Of a DNA stretch of 64,000 nt, positions 15,261 through 24,660 are shown piece by piece; the stretch's first letter is position 1, and each line of letters starts with the position of its first letter. A model generated the notes under the pieces. That model ran no database searches and was not told where the DNA came from. It saw nothing but the letters and a program-made list of their open reading frames with translations. The stretch covers positions 2,232,001-2,296,000 of the forward strand of contig CP119308.1 of assembly GCA_029203165.1 (NCBI GenBank), read 5' to 3'. The translations under genes were made by a program, and so were the position numbers. Source of the stretch: Candidatus Microbacterium colombiense. Its GTDB lineage: Bacteria; Actinomycetota; Actinomycetes; Actinomycetales; Microbacteriaceae.

Positions 15261-17499
15261 CGCGGTACACGTCGTAGACCGCATCGATACGGCGCACGGC
15301 ATTGAGCACCCGATCGAGGTGCACCGCATCGCCCATCTCGAAGACGAACCGGCTGAGGGCCAGTCGCTCATCGTTGGTGTTGACCGTCGCCGAGAGGATG
15401 TTGACGTGATGCTCGCTGAGCACCCGCGTCACGTCGGAGAGCAGGCCCGAACGGTCGAGTGCCTCGACCTGGATCTGCACGCGGAAGACGCTCTTGGTCG
15501 TCGGCGCCCACGACACCTCGACGAACCGTTCCTTCTCGCCGCCGAGCGCCTTCACGTTCACGCAGTCCGCACGGTGCACCGAGACGCCGCTCCCCCGCGT
15601 GACGAACCCGACGATCTCATCGCCCGGCACAGGGGTGCAGCACTTGGCCACCTTGACCAGGATGTCCGATGCGCCGCGCACGAGCACTCCGGAATCGCCG
15701 GCGCGCGGTTCGCGAGTGGGCACGCTGCCGGGCAGATCGATCGCACCCGTCGTCGGATCGTTCGCGGCGACCAGAGCCGTGACCTTCTCCAGCACGGACT
15801 GCGTGGAGACATGCCCTTCGCCTACCGCGGCGTACAGCGCGGAGACGTCTTCGTAGTGGAGTTGGTGAGCGACTTCGGCGAAGGAGTCCTGGCTCATCAA
15901 GCGCTGGAGGGGCAGATTCTGGCGACGCATCGCACGAGCGATCGCCTCCTTGCCCTGCTCGATCGCCTCTTCGCGGCGCTCCTTCGTGAACCATCCGCGG
16001 ATCTTGTTGCGTGCGCGCGTGCTCGCGACGAATCCGAGCCAGTCCTGGCTGGGACCGGCATCCGGGTTCTTCGAGGTGAAGACCTCGACGACGTCGCCGC
16101 TCTTGAGCTCCGACTCCAGCGGCACCAGCCGCCCGTTGACCTTGGCACCCATCGTGCGATGCCCGATCTCGGTGTGCACGGCGTAGGCGAAGTCGACCGG
16201 CGTCGCGCTCGCGGGGAGTCCGACGACGCGGCCCTTGGGCGTGAAGACGTAGACCTCCTTCGCACCGATCTCGAATCGGAGCGAGTCGAGGAACTCACCG
16301 GGATCCGCGGTCTCCGCCTGCCAGTCGGAGATGTGGGCGAGCCACGCCATGTCGTTGTCGGCGGCGCGCACCTCGGTCTTGCCGCCGCCGTTCATCCGCT
16401 CCTTGTACATCCAGTGCGCCGCGACACCGTATTCGGCCTGCTGGTGCATCTCGTGCGTGCGGATCTGGATCTCGACCGTGCGCCCGGCCGGACCGATGAC
16501 GGTCGTGTGGAGCGACTGGTACAGGTTGAACTTCGGCGTGGCGATGTAGTCCTTGAACCGCCCGGGAAGCGGCGTCCAACGTGCGTGGATGGCCCCGAGA
16601 ACGGCATAGCAGTCGCGGACCGATGCGACCATCACCCGGATGCCGATGAGGTCGTAGATGTCGTCGAACTCGCGCCCGCGGATGACCATCTTCTGATACA
16701 CGGAGTACAGCTGCTTGGGTCGGCCGACCACCTTGCCGCGGATGCGCAGATCGCGCAGATCCTCGTCGATCTCCTCGACCACCTGGTTCAGGTACTTCTC
16801 ACGCTGTGGAGTGCGCTGCGCGATCAGGCTGTGGATCTCGTTGTAGATCTTGGGGTGCAGGACGGCGAAGGACAGATCCTCGAGCTCGGATTTGATGGCC
16901 TGGATACCGAGGCGGTTGGCCAGCGGCGCGTAGATCTCCAGCGTCTCCTTGGCCTTCTTCGCCGCCTTCTCCGGAGGCACGAACCCCCACGTGCGGGCGT
17001 TGTGCAGACGGTCGGCCAGCTTGATCAGCAGCACGCGGATGTCCTTCGACATCGCCACGATCATCTTGCGGACGGTCTCGGCCTGGGCGCTCTCGCCGTA
17101 CTTGACCTTGTCGAGCTTCGTGACCCCGTCGACGAGCATCGCGACCTCGTCGCCGAACTCCGCCGTCAGATCGGTGAGGGCGTACCCGGTGTCCTCGACG
17201 GTGTCGTGCAGGAGCGCCGCGGCGATCGCCCGCGGTCCGAGACCGAGCTCGGCCAGGATCTGGGCCACCGCGAGCGGGTGCGTGATGTACGGCTCGCCGC
17301 TCTGGCGCTGCTGCCCGGTGTGCTTCTCCTTGGCGACCGCGTACGCGCGCTCGATGACGGAGAAGTCACCCTTGGGGTGGTTGGCGCGGACCGTTCGGAT
17401 CAGATTGTCGAGGTCGTTGACCCTCGACGCGCGCGAGAAGATGCGGGGAACCAGACGTCGCAGGCTGGACCCCTGCGAAGACGACTGCGTATCCGCCAT
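15247..17499 (-). CDS. relA: Bifunctional (p)ppGpp synthetase/hydrolase RelA/SpoT
   Basis: 750 residues, normal for an actinobacterial Rel. Order: HD hydrolase domain (AAALLHDTVEDTGY, IKLADRLHNARTWGF) at about 45-200; synthetase domain (YDLIGIRVMVASVRDCYAVL, RFKDYIATPKFNLYQSLHTT, IQIRTHEMHQQAEYGVAAHW) at about 260-390; TGS domain (VYVFTPKGRVVGLPASATPV); helical and zinc-finger-like region (VKVAKCCTPVPGDEIVGFVT); and a C-terminal ACT domain (RVQIQVEALDRSGLLSDVTR). It makes and degrades the stringent-response alarmone. It follows secF after a terminator, so it probably has its own promoter in the 67-bp gap. Its 3' end overlaps the convergent AbiEi-like gene. Confidence 0.97.
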   Translation of the reverse strand: MADTQSSSQGSSLRRLVPRIFSRASRVNDLDNLIRTVRANHPKGDFSVIERAYAVAKEKHTGQQRQSGEPYITHPLAVAQILAELGLGPRAIAAALLHDTVEDTGYALTDLTAEFGDEVAMLVDGVTKLDKVKYGESAQAETVRKMIVAMSKDIRVLLIKLADRLHNARTWGFVPPEKAAKKAKETLEIYAPLANRLGIQAIKSELEDLSFAVLHPKIYNEIHSLIAQRTPQREKYLNQVVEEIDEDLRDLRIRGKVVGRPKQLYSVYQKMVIRGREFDDIYDLIGIRVMVASVRDCYAVLGAIHARWTPLPGRFKDYIATPKFNLYQSLHTTVIGPAGRTVEIQIRTHEMHQQAEYGVAAHWMYKERMNGGGKTEVRAADNDMAWLAHISDWQAETADPGEFLDSLRFEIGAKEVYVFTPKGRVVGLPASATPVDFAYAVHTEIGHRTMGAKVNGRLVPLESELKSGDVVEVFTSKNPDAGPSQDWLGFVASTRARNKIRGWFTKERREEAIEQGKEAIARAMRRQNLPLQRLMSQDSFAEVAHQLHYEDVSALYAAVGEGHVSTQSVLEKVTALVAANDPTTGAIDLPGSVPTREPRAGDSGVLVRGASDILVKVAKCCTPVPGDEIVGFVTRGSGVSVHRADCVNVKALGGEKERFVEVSWAPTTKSVFRVQIQVEALDRSGLLSDVTRVLSEHHVNILSATVNTNDERLALSRFVFEMGDAVHLDRVLNAVRRIDAVYDVYRVTSS

Positions 17500-17532
17500 C
17501 CACTCACCTCCGAACTACAACATTCTACGCGT

Positions 17533-17558
17533 GCCTGCGGGGCATCGGCCCCGCAGGC
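17533..17558 (-). terminator. Terminator after secF
   Basis: A 10-bp stem (GCCTGCGGGG and its complement) with a 6-nt loop lies 9-34 nt past the secF stop and before relA. It likely ends the yajC-secD-secF transcript. Confidence 0.7.
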
Positions 17559-17566
17559 GGGGACGA

Positions 17567-18556
17567 TCAGGCCTCGACGGACGCCTTCTCGCGGGCAGCG
17601 CGCACACGGGCGTCGCGCTCCTTCAGGTGCGGCTCGTTCTCGCGGAAGAGCGAGTACAGAGGCGCAGCGACGAACAGCGTCGAGTACGTCGCGACGAGGA
17701 TGCCGACGAAGATCGACAGCGAGATGTCGGTGAGCGACTCGGCGCCCAGCCAGAACGCACCGATGAAGAGCACGGCACCCACCGGCAGCGCGGCCACGAC
17801 CGAGGTGTTGATCGATCGCACCAAGGTCTGGTTCACCGCGAGGTTGACCGACTCCCCGAAGAGGCGTGACGATTTCTCGCCGTCCTCCAGGGTGTTCTCT
17901 CTGACCTTGTCGAAGACGACGGTCGTGTCGTAGAGCGAATACGCCAGGATCGTGAGGAATCCGATCACCGCCGCCGGCGAGATCTCGAAGCCGGCCAGAG
18001 CGTACACGCCGACCGTGATCACGAGCACGTCGAGCAGACCGATGATCGCGGCCGCCGACATCTTCCAGGTGCGGAAGTAGATCGCGAGGATCAGGAAGGT
18101 GAGGGCGAGGAAGATCGCGAGCCCCCACAGCGACTGACGCGTGACGTTCTCGCCCCAGGCCGGGCCGATGAACGACGAGGTCACGCTCTCGGGCTCGACC
18201 TTGTAGGCATCGGCGAGGGCTGCGGCGACCTGCTGGGTCTGCTTCTCGCTCATCTGGTCGGTCTGCACCCGCACGTCGGTGTCGTTGACGATGACGACCT
18301 TGGTGGCCGAACCGGGAACGACCGAGCGCACGGCTTCGGACGCCGTGTCCTGGTCGCGGCTGTCCGGTGCCTGCACCGTGAACTGCGAACCGCCCGTGAA
18401 CTCGATCGAGAACTGGATCGGACGGATCAGCGGAACGAGCGCCGAGCCGATGACGAGGATGATCGCGATGATGAACCACAGACGTCGCTTGCCGACGAAC
18501 GGGAACGAGGTCTTCCCCGAGTAGAGGTTGTTGCCGAACTCATTCATGGAAGGCAT
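17567..18556 (-). CDS. secF: Protein translocase subunit SecF
   Basis: 329 residues. Six membrane segments with a large first periplasmic loop: RRLWFIIAIILVIGSALVPL, then FSIEFTGGSQFTVQ (the SecF signature after TM1), later LAYSLYDTTVVFDKVREN (conserved RND-type SecF motif) and VNQTLVRSINTSVVAALPVG. It forms the SecDF complex, which uses the proton gradient to pull proteins through SecYEG. The ATG overlaps the secD stop by one base (TGATG), so translation is coupled. A basic Arg/Lys/Glu C-tail is cytoplasmic. Confidence 0.96.
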   Translation of the reverse strand: MPSMNEFGNNLYSGKTSFPFVGKRRLWFIIAIILVIGSALVPLIRPIQFSIEFTGGSQFTVQAPDSRDQDTASEAVRSVVPGSATKVVIVNDTDVRVQTDQMSEKQTQQVAAALADAYKVEPESVTSSFIGPAWGENVTRQSLWGLAIFLALTFLILAIYFRTWKMSAAAIIGLLDVLVITVGVYALAGFEISPAAVIGFLTILAYSLYDTTVVFDKVRENTLEDGEKSSRLFGESVNLAVNQTLVRSINTSVVAALPVGAVLFIGAFWLGAESLTDISLSIFVGILVATYSTLFVAAPLYSLFRENEPHLKERDARVRAAREKASVEA

Positions 18557-20304
18557 CAGGCGTCTCCCTCACTTCCGGCGTTGGTCTGTTTTTCGCCCGC
18601 GAGAGATTCTGCTCGCTTGCGCTCCGCAATGGTCTGACGGCGCTCCGCTTCGCCACGGGATCGGGCATTCCTCGCTTCTCGTCCGACGGAGGCCGTCGCG
18701 ACCTCGCGGTACTTCGATCGACTGCGGTAGACCGCCCCCAGAGACTCGGGGTCGAGTCCGGAGAGCTTGTGTCCCCCGCCGAAGAAGCGCGTGCGTGCGA
18801 GCAGCTGCATCACCGGGTGCGTGAAGATCACGAAGATGAAGACGTCGATCAGGGTCGTGAGACCGAGCGTGAACGCGAAGCCCTTCACGGTCGCATCGGC
18901 GAGGATGTAGAGCACCACGGCGGCGAGGATGTTGATCGACTTGGAGATGTAGATCGTGCGCTTCGCGCGGCCCCAGCCGTCCTCGACGGCAGCGGTGATC
19001 GACTTGCCGTCACGCAGCTCATCTCGTATTCGCTCGAAGTACACGATGAAGGAGTCGGCGGTGAATCCGATCGAGACGATCAGTCCGGCGACACCGGCGA
19101 GCGAGAGGCGGAAGCCGAGGCGCCACGCCAGGATGCAGATGATGACGTAGGTCAGCACCGCCATGACCGTGATCGACGCGATGATCACCGTGCCGAGTGC
19201 GCGGTAGACGATCAGCGAGTAGATGGCCACGAGCGCGAGACCGATGAGGCCGGCGATCAGACCGATCTGCAGCTGCTGCGTGCCGAGGGTGGCCGAGATC
19301 GTGTCGGAGCTCTGGACGGTGAAGCTGAGCGGCAGCGCGCCGTACTTCAGCTGATCGGCGAGAGTGGTCGCCGTCTCCTGCGTGAAGCTGCCCGAGATGC
19401 TGGGGCGACCGTCGAGGATGACGCCGTTCATCGTGGGTGCGGAGATCACGACGCCGTCGAGCACGAACGCGAACTGGTCGCGCGGCGAGAGGCCGTCGAT
19501 GCGGTTCTGGTTCAGACGGGTGCTGACCTTGCCGAACGCGTCTGCGCCGTCGGGGTTCATCGTGAGCTGCACCAGCCACGCGCCCGACTTGGGGTCGCGG
19601 CCGCTCGTCGCGTCGTCGATCGCCGTGCCGGTGAGCTCGGTCGGCCCGAGCAGGTACTTCGCCTGACCGGTGTCGTCGCACGCGATCAGCGGCTGGTTCT
19701 GTGGCCCCTTCGAGGCGTCGTTCTCGGAGTTGGTGCAGTCGTACGCGAGGAATTCGGCCTGCAGCTTCGGCGTGATCCACGAGAGGTCGCTGCCATCGGT
19801 GGGCTCGGGCGACGGCGTCGATTCCAACGTCGGGTCCGGGCTCGGGTACGGCGTGGCGTTGCCGTCCTCCCCCACGAACTCGGTGGACGCGGCGGTCGTG
19901 GCCAGCACCGCGCGGAACTCGAGCTGCGCACTCGACTGGATCCGCTCACGGGTCTGCGCATCCGCCGGTCCCGGGATCTGGACGACGATGTTGCGTCCGC
20001 CCTCGGTGGTGATGTCGGCCTCGGCCACACCGGAAGCGTCGACGCGCTGACGGATGATCGCCGCAGCCTGGTCGAGCTGCTCCTGGGTGGGATCGGCTCC
20101 GTCCTCGGTCTCGGCGCTGAGCACGATCTGGGTGCCGCCCTGGAGATCGAGCGCGAGCTCAGGCGCCCAGGAGCTCGCCGGTGCACCCTCGTCGTCGGTG
20201 AAGACGTAGACGCCGAGCGAGTTGATGCCGAACAGCACGCCGGTCACGAGGAGCAGGCCGAGGAGGACCCGCCAGGCATGACGGACGGGAGAAGATGAAG
20301 CCAC
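18556..20304 (-). CDS. secD: Protein translocase subunit SecD
   Basis: 582 residues. TM1 (WRVLLGLLLVTGVLFGINSL) is followed by the P1 head domain with LALDLQGGTQIVL (the SecD DLxGGxxI motif) and INVQ-like IVVQIPGPADAQTRERIQ; then five more membrane segments including VAGLIVSIGFTADSFIVYFE and a charged 75-residue C-tail. An acidic Pro/Ser/Thr insert (PYPSPDPTLESTPSPEPTDG) lies near residue 150 in the periplasmic domain, as in other actinobacteria. It works with SecF and YajC and is transcribed from yajC downstream into secF. Confidence 0.96.
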   Translation of the reverse strand: MASSSPVRHAWRVLLGLLLVTGVLFGINSLGVYVFTDDEGAPASSWAPELALDLQGGTQIVLSAETEDGADPTQEQLDQAAAIIRQRVDASGVAEADITTEGGRNIVVQIPGPADAQTRERIQSSAQLEFRAVLATTAASTEFVGEDGNATPYPSPDPTLESTPSPEPTDGSDLSWITPKLQAEFLAYDCTNSENDASKGPQNQPLIACDDTGQAKYLLGPTELTGTAIDDATSGRDPKSGAWLVQLTMNPDGADAFGKVSTRLNQNRIDGLSPRDQFAFVLDGVVISAPTMNGVILDGRPSISGSFTQETATTLADQLKYGALPLSFTVQSSDTISATLGTQQLQIGLIAGLIGLALVAIYSLIVYRALGTVIIASITVMAVLTYVIICILAWRLGFRLSLAGVAGLIVSIGFTADSFIVYFERIRDELRDGKSITAAVEDGWGRAKRTIYISKSINILAAVVLYILADATVKGFAFTLGLTTLIDVFIFVIFTHPVMQLLARTRFFGGGHKLSGLDPESLGAVYRSRSKYREVATASVGREARNARSRGEAERRQTIAERKRAESLAGEKQTNAGSEGDA

Positions 20305-20360
20305 GTGTGTTCAGCTTTCTGGGATGCCGGAGTTCCGAGGTACCGCGCGGGGGCGGTGGA

Positions 20361-20759
20361 CTACTTGTCGTCTGCGTCGCGCTCGAGACGGGCGCGCGTC
20401 TCCTCGGTCGTCTCGACCGCGGGAGCGGCCTCGATCTCATCTGCGACGACGTCGTCGGCGACGACCTCATCGACGATGACGTCCTTCGGCTCGACGATGC
20501 GCAGGATCGCCTGGCTGTGGACCTCGATGATCGTTCCGGGGGCGATCTCGACGAGCGCCGGGGTGTCGAGGTCTTCCGGGTCGTACGCGACGATCGTGCC
20601 GTAGATGCCACCCTGCAGCAGCACCTTCACACCGGGAACGGTCTTGGTCGCCTTCTCCTCCTGGTCCTTCTTCATCTGCTTCGTGCGCTTGCGCGTGTTG
20701 AAGATCATGAAGACGAGGAGGACGGCGAGAAGACCGAAGAGGAGGAATTCCATGGGCAT
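20361..20759 (-). CDS. yajC: Preprotein translocase subunit YajC
   Basis: 132 residues with one N-terminal membrane segment (EFLLFGLLAVLLVFMIFNTR), the YajC pattern RKRTKQMKKDQEEK, and the core VPGVKVLLQGGIYGTIVAYD. The C-terminal 40 residues are acidic and low-complexity, longer than in E. coli YajC but common in actinobacteria. It is the accessory subunit of SecDF and lies directly upstream of secD. A second in-frame ATG (MEFLL) two codons downstream is an equally possible start. Confidence 0.93.
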   Translation of the reverse strand: MPMEFLLFGLLAVLLVFMIFNTRKRTKQMKKDQEEKATKTVPGVKVLLQGGIYGTIVAYDPEDLDTPALVEIAPGTIIEVHSQAILRIVEPKDVIVDEVVADDVVADEIEAAPAVETTEETRARLERDADDK

Positions 20760-20831
20760 GGGTGCAGCGCCTTTCTCAGGTGCGCACTCCAGAGTTTGGG
20801 CGCGCAGAGGTATCCGGGAAGTCTTCAGCGA

Positions 20832-21857
20832 TTATAGGTCATCCAGGCGAAGCGTCCCGTCGGGATGCGGCACACCGAGGTGCGCATACGCCTCCGGCAT
20901 GGCCACGCGGCCCCGGGGAGTGCGCCCGAGGAAACCGATCCGCACGAGGTACGGCTCGACGACGCTCTCCACGGTCTCGCCCTCTTCTCCCACGGCGACA
21001 GCGAGCGTGCTGAGCCCGACAGGGCCTCCGCGGAAGCGTCTCACCAGAGCCTCCAGCACCGCGCGATCGAGGCGGTCGAGCCCGATCGGATCGACGTCGT
21101 AGAGTTCGAGTGCGGCCCGCACATCCGTGATCGTCGCGGCACCTCCTCCGTGCACGAGCGCGTAGTCACGCACGCGGCGAAGCAGGCGGTTGGCGATTCG
21201 GGGAGTTCCCCGCGAGCGACGAGCGATCTCGGAGAGAGAGTCGTGAGGCAGCTCGACACCGAGCACGGAAGCGGATCGCGCGATGACCTGTTCGAGTTCC
21301 GCCTCCTCGTAGAACTCGAGGTGCCCCGTGAACCCGAAGCGGTCGCGCAAGGGGTTGGGCAGCAGCCCCGAACGCGTGGTCGCGCCGACCAGGGTGAACG
21401 GGGCGAGCTCCAGCGGGATGCTCGTGGCGCCGGCACCCTTGCCCACCATGATGTCGATCCGATAGTCCTCCATCGCGAGGTAGAGCATCTCCTCGGCGGA
21501 CCGAGCCATCCGGTGGATCTCGTCGATGAAGAGCACTTCGCCCGGCACGAGGCTGGACAGCAGCGCGGCGAGGTCGCCCGCGTGCTGGATGGCGGGTCCG
21601 CTCGAGAGGCGCAGCGGACGCTCGCTCTCGTGCGCGACGATCATCGCCAGGGTGGTCTTGCCGAGCCCCGGGGGGCCCGCGAGCAGGATGTGATCGGCGG
21701 GTCGGCTCTGGATGCGGGCCGCGTCGAGCAGGAGCTGCAGCTGACCGCGCACCTTCTGCTGTCCCACGAACTCCCCGAGGCTCGACGGGCGCAGAGCACC
21801 CTCGATCGCGAGCTCGGTGTCATCCACGGGCTCGGTGGCATCGAGAGCGTCAGACAC
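20832..21857 (-). CDS. ruvB: Holliday junction branch migration helicase RuvB
   Basis: 341 residues from the GTG at 21857, which overlaps the ruvA stop by 8 nt. AAA+ ATPase: Walker A ILLAGPPGLGKTTLAMIVAH, Walker B VLFIDEIHRMARSAEE, LEFYEEAELEQVI, sensor SRGTPRIANRLLRRVRDYA and the C-terminal winged helix VEPYLVRIGFLGRTPRGRVA. A hexameric ring drives branch migration with RuvA. The much longer open frame upstream lies inside ruvA and is not used. Confidence 0.97.
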   Translation of the reverse strand: MSDALDATEPVDDTELAIEGALRPSSLGEFVGQQKVRGQLQLLLDAARIQSRPADHILLAGPPGLGKTTLAMIVAHESERPLRLSSGPAIQHAGDLAALLSSLVPGEVLFIDEIHRMARSAEEMLYLAMEDYRIDIMVGKGAGATSIPLELAPFTLVGATTRSGLLPNPLRDRFGFTGHLEFYEEAELEQVIARSASVLGVELPHDSLSEIARRSRGTPRIANRLLRRVRDYALVHGGGAATITDVRAALELYDVDPIGLDRLDRAVLEALVRRFRGGPVGLSTLAVAVGEEGETVESVVEPYLVRIGFLGRTPRGRVAMPEAYAHLGVPHPDGTLRLDDL

Positions 21858-22470
21858 GCGCCTGGCTCCCCTGCGCCGGCCCCAGCAGGGCGAGCGTGCG
21901 CCGCAGCAGCGCAGCGACGGAGTCACGCTCGGCATCCGTCGCCTCACTCGCGGTCTGAGCCGCCGCCTCCGTCGCGATCTTCTCGGACCAGCCCAGGCCG
22001 ACCAGCGCAGCTGCGACCTGCGAGACCACGTCATTCGCACCCGTCGCGGGTGCGGCGGACGCCGGCGCCACCCGATGCACCTTGCCGGCCAACTGCACGA
22101 CGATCAGCTTCGCCGTCTTGGGGCCGATTCCCGATACGCGGCGGAACGGGGCATCGTCTTCCGCCGTGACGGCCTCGGCGATCTGGTCCACCGTGAGGTG
22201 CGAGAGAACGCCCAGAGCGGACTTCGGTCCCACGCCCGTGACGCTGATCAGCAGTCCGAAGATCTCCAACTCGCTGCGATCGGCGAACCCGAAGAGCGAC
22301 AACGCGTCTTCGCGAACGATCAGGCTCGTATGGAGGAGGAGACGTTCGCCCACCGTCGCGATGTGAGCGACATCGGCGGGAACCGCGACCGAGAAGCCGA
22401 CGCCGCCGACCTCGATGATGACCTGATCGGACGTCGTGTGCAGGACGACGCCGTGCAGGGAGGAGATCAT
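21850..22470 (-). CDS. ruvA: Holliday junction branch migration protein RuvA
   Basis: 206 residues. N-terminal OB fold (MISSLHGVVLHTTSDQVIIE, GFSVAVPADVAHI), tandem helix-hairpin-helix motifs (LLISVTGVGPKSALGVLSHL, FRRVSGIGPKTAKLIVVQLA), and the C-terminal RuvB-binding three-helix domain (QVAAALVGLGWSEKIATEAA). A tetramer binds the four-way junction and loads RuvB. It follows ruvC and overlaps ruvB by 8 nt. Confidence 0.97.
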   Translation of the reverse strand: MISSLHGVVLHTTSDQVIIEVGGVGFSVAVPADVAHIATVGERLLLHTSLIVREDALSLFGFADRSELEIFGLLISVTGVGPKSALGVLSHLTVDQIAEAVTAEDDAPFRRVSGIGPKTAKLIVVQLAGKVHRVAPASAAPATGANDVVSQVAAALVGLGWSEKIATEAAAQTASEATDAERDSVAALLRRTLALLGPAQGSQARV

Positions 22471-22479
22471 CCCCTCAGC

Positions 22480-23062
22480 CTACGGCGTGGATCGTACGTA
22501 TGTTCGAGCGACACGCTCGGCGTCCGCCCACGCACGTTGCGCCGGAGTCAGCACGGAGGCACCGGGAGCACCGGCGCTCCCCCCACGCCAGGCATGGCAC
22601 AGAGCGATCGCGAGCGCGTCGGCCGCATCCGCGGGCTGGGGTGGCGCATCGAGGCGAAGGATGCGGGCGATCATCGCCTGCACCTGCGTCTTGTCGGCGG
22701 ATCCGTAGCCGGTCACCGCCGCCTTGACCTCGCTCGGCGTGTGCGTCGCCGCCGGAAGGCCCGACTCCGCGGCGATCAGGAGAGCCACGCCGCTGGCCTG
22801 CGCCGTGCCCATGACCGTATGCGTGTTCTGCTGGGCGAACACGCGCTCCACGGCGACGGCGTCCGGGCGGATGCTCGGCGATGACCTCACGGATGCCGGC
22901 TGCGACGATCGCCAGCCGATCACCGATCTCGGCCTCGGGCGCCGACCGGATCACTCCGACGTGCACCAGGGTGCCCCGACGCGTGCGATCGACGTCGACG
23001 ACGCCGACCCCGCACCGGGTGAGACCGGGGTCGATGCCCAGAACGCGCAGAGAGGAGGTCAC
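22480..23062 (-). pseudogene. ruvC: Crossover junction endodeoxyribonuclease RuvC, frameshifted
   Basis: The N-terminal part from the GTG at 23062 (SLRVLGIDPGLTRCGVGVVD, with the first catalytic Asp) runs in one frame to about 22870. The rest (RPDAVAVERVFAQQNTHTVM with the catalytic Glu, AAVTGYGSADKTQVQAMIAR, and ADAADALAIALCHAW with the last Asp pair) is in another frame, ending at 22480. The span is a multiple of three plus one, so removing one base near 22868 restores about 193 residues, normal for RuvC. The extra base looks like a doubled G/C. All four acidic catalytic residues survive, so a sequencing or assembly insertion is likelier than loss. It is followed by ruvA, 9 nt downstream. 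Confidence 0.85.
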
Positions 23063-23107
23063 CGCCCCAGGCTAGGCCGGGCCGCCGACAGCGGGCGTCC
23101 GGCGCGC

Positions 23108-23869
23108 CTAGGCGTCGTCGTTCTCGAGCTCGGACTGCACCTCGGCGGTCAGGTCGAAGTTCGTGAACACGTTCTGCACGTCTTCGCTGTCTTCGAGAGC
23201 ATCGATGAGGCGGAAGATCTTGCGAGCGGTGTCGGCGTCGATCTCGACCTTGAGGTTCGGCACGAACTCGACGTCGGCCGATTCGTAGTCGATGCCCGCT
23301 TCCTGCAGCGCGCTGCGCACGGCCACCAGGTCGGTGGCCTCGGTGATGACCTCGAAGCCCTCGGCGTGGGGCTCGATCTCCTCGGCGCCCGCCTCGAGCG
23401 CCGCCATCATGACGTCGTCCTCGCTCGTTCCCTCGGAGCCGACGACGATGACGCCCTTGCGGCTGAAGTTGTAGGCGACGCTGCCGGGGTCGGCGAGCGT
23501 GCCGCCGTTGCGGCTGAGGGCGGTGCGCACCTCGGCGGCCGCGCGGTTCTTGTTGTCGGTCAGACACTCGATCATGAGGGCGACGCCGTTGGGTCCGTAG
23601 CCTTCGTACATGATCGAGGTGTACTCGACGGCCTCGCCGCCGATCCCGGCTCCGCGCTTGACGGCGCGGTCGATGTTGTCCTTCGGGACGGAGGTCTTCT
23701 TCGCCTTCTGAACGGCGTCGAACAGCGTCGGGTTGCCGGCCAGATCAGCGCCGCCGAGCTTCGCGGCGACCTCGATGTTCTTGATGAGCTTGGCCCAGGA
23801 CTTGGCACGCCTGGAGTCGATGATGGCCTTCTTGTGCTTCGTGGTGGCCCACTTGGAATGCCCGGACAT
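23108..23869 (-). CDS. yebC: YebC/PmpR family protein (TACO1-like)
   Basis: 253 residues, complete. Family signatures: MSGHSKWATTKHKKAIIDSR at the N-terminus, KNIEVAAKLGGADLAGNPTL, YEGYGPNGVALMIECLTDNK, and a C-terminus ending in an acidic helix. YebC proteins are annotated as transcription regulators; recent work links the family to relieving ribosome stalling at proline stretches. Its place between pdxT and ruvC is the standard actinobacterial order, here with the + strand esterase inserted upstream. Confidence 0.95.
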   Translation of the reverse strand: MSGHSKWATTKHKKAIIDSRRAKSWAKLIKNIEVAAKLGGADLAGNPTLFDAVQKAKKTSVPKDNIDRAVKRGAGIGGEAVEYTSIMYEGYGPNGVALMIECLTDNKNRAAAEVRTALSRNGGTLADPGSVAYNFSRKGVIVVGSEGTSEDDVMMAALEAGAEEIEPHAEGFEVITEATDLVAVRSALQEAGIDYESADVEFVPNLKVEIDADTARKIFRLIDALEDSEDVQNVFTNFDLTAEVQSELENDDA

Positions 23870-23957
23870 AAGTCTCCGCTCGTCGTATTCGCCCAGGAGC
23901 TCGAACCCAGGGCATCGTCCATTCTAACGAACGGCGCAAGTAGCGCAGGATAGATGC

Positions 23958-24644
23958 ATGCGCCGATCGCGACATGTCATCCCTGCCGACCGCTCGTCCG
24001 ATGTGCGCGATGACGGACCCGCCCCCGCCGACACCCTGCGGCACCTGATCCATCTGCCCGACGACTACGACGCCGATCCGGGCAGGCGATGGCCACTGGT
24101 GCTGTTCCTGCACGGCGCGGGCGAGCGAGGTTCCGACCTCGACCTCGCCGCACTGCACGGCCCGCCGATGCTGGCGGATGCCGGTCACGAGTTCCCCTTC
24201 ATCCTCGTCACGCCTCAGTGCGCCGAGTCGAGTCAGTGGGTCACGGAGCTCTCGACGCTGTCCGTGCTGCTGGACGAGGTCGTCGCGGAGCACCGCGTCG
24301 ATCCGCACCGCGTGTCGGTGACCGGACTCAGCATGGGCGGATTCGGGACGTGGAGCCTGGCGGTGCGCTATCCCGATCGGTTCGCCGCGATCGCTCCGAT
24401 CTGCGGCGGACTCTGGTTGCAGAGCGCCGCGCCGATCCGCCACCTGCCCGTCTGGGCGTTCCACGGCGACGCCGACGATGTCGTGCCGGTCGCTGCCACG
24501 GAGCAGATCGTGGACGAACTCCGATCACTCGACGCCGACGTGCGGTTCACGCGGTATCCGGGCGTCGGCCACGACTCCTGGACCGAGACGTACGACGACC
24601 CCGAGCTCTACGACTGGCTGCTCTCCCACCGGCGCCCGGCCTGA
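23958..24644 (+). CDS. Alpha/beta-hydrolase (phospholipase/carboxylesterase or predicted peptidase type)
   Basis: 228 residues, probably cytoplasmic as there is no signal peptide. Oxyanion-hole region LVLFLHGAGERGSDLDLAAL, nucleophile elbow VTGLSMGGFGTWSLAVRYPD (Ser in GLSMGG), acid VWAFHGDADDVVP, and base His in YPGVGHDSWTETY. The GAGERG and GLSMGGFGTW motifs are typical of the COG4099/Esterase-PHB group, often found as poly-beta-hydroxy ester or feruloyl/acetyl esterases; the substrate is not predictable. It is on the opposite strand within the pdxT-yebC interval, so it interrupts a conserved block. Confidence 0.85.
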   Translation: MRRSRHVIPADRSSDVRDDGPAPADTLRHLIHLPDDYDADPGRRWPLVLFLHGAGERGSDLDLAALHGPPMLADAGHEFPFILVTPQCAESSQWVTELSTLSVLLDEVVAEHRVDPHRVSVTGLSMGGFGTWSLAVRYPDRFAAIAPICGGLWLQSAAPIRHLPVWAFHGDADDVVPVAATEQIVDELRSLDADVRFTRYPGVGHDSWTETYDDPELYDWLLSHRRPA

Positions 24645-24660
24645 CGCTCCGGCCGACGGG

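Noticed and set aside
15319..17733. 804-codon open frame antisense to relA
   Set aside because: relA is intact with all domains; the antisense product matches no family.
18769..20298. 509-codon plus-strand frame antisense to secD
   Set aside because: secD is intact with its signature motifs; the antisense frame is composition-driven.
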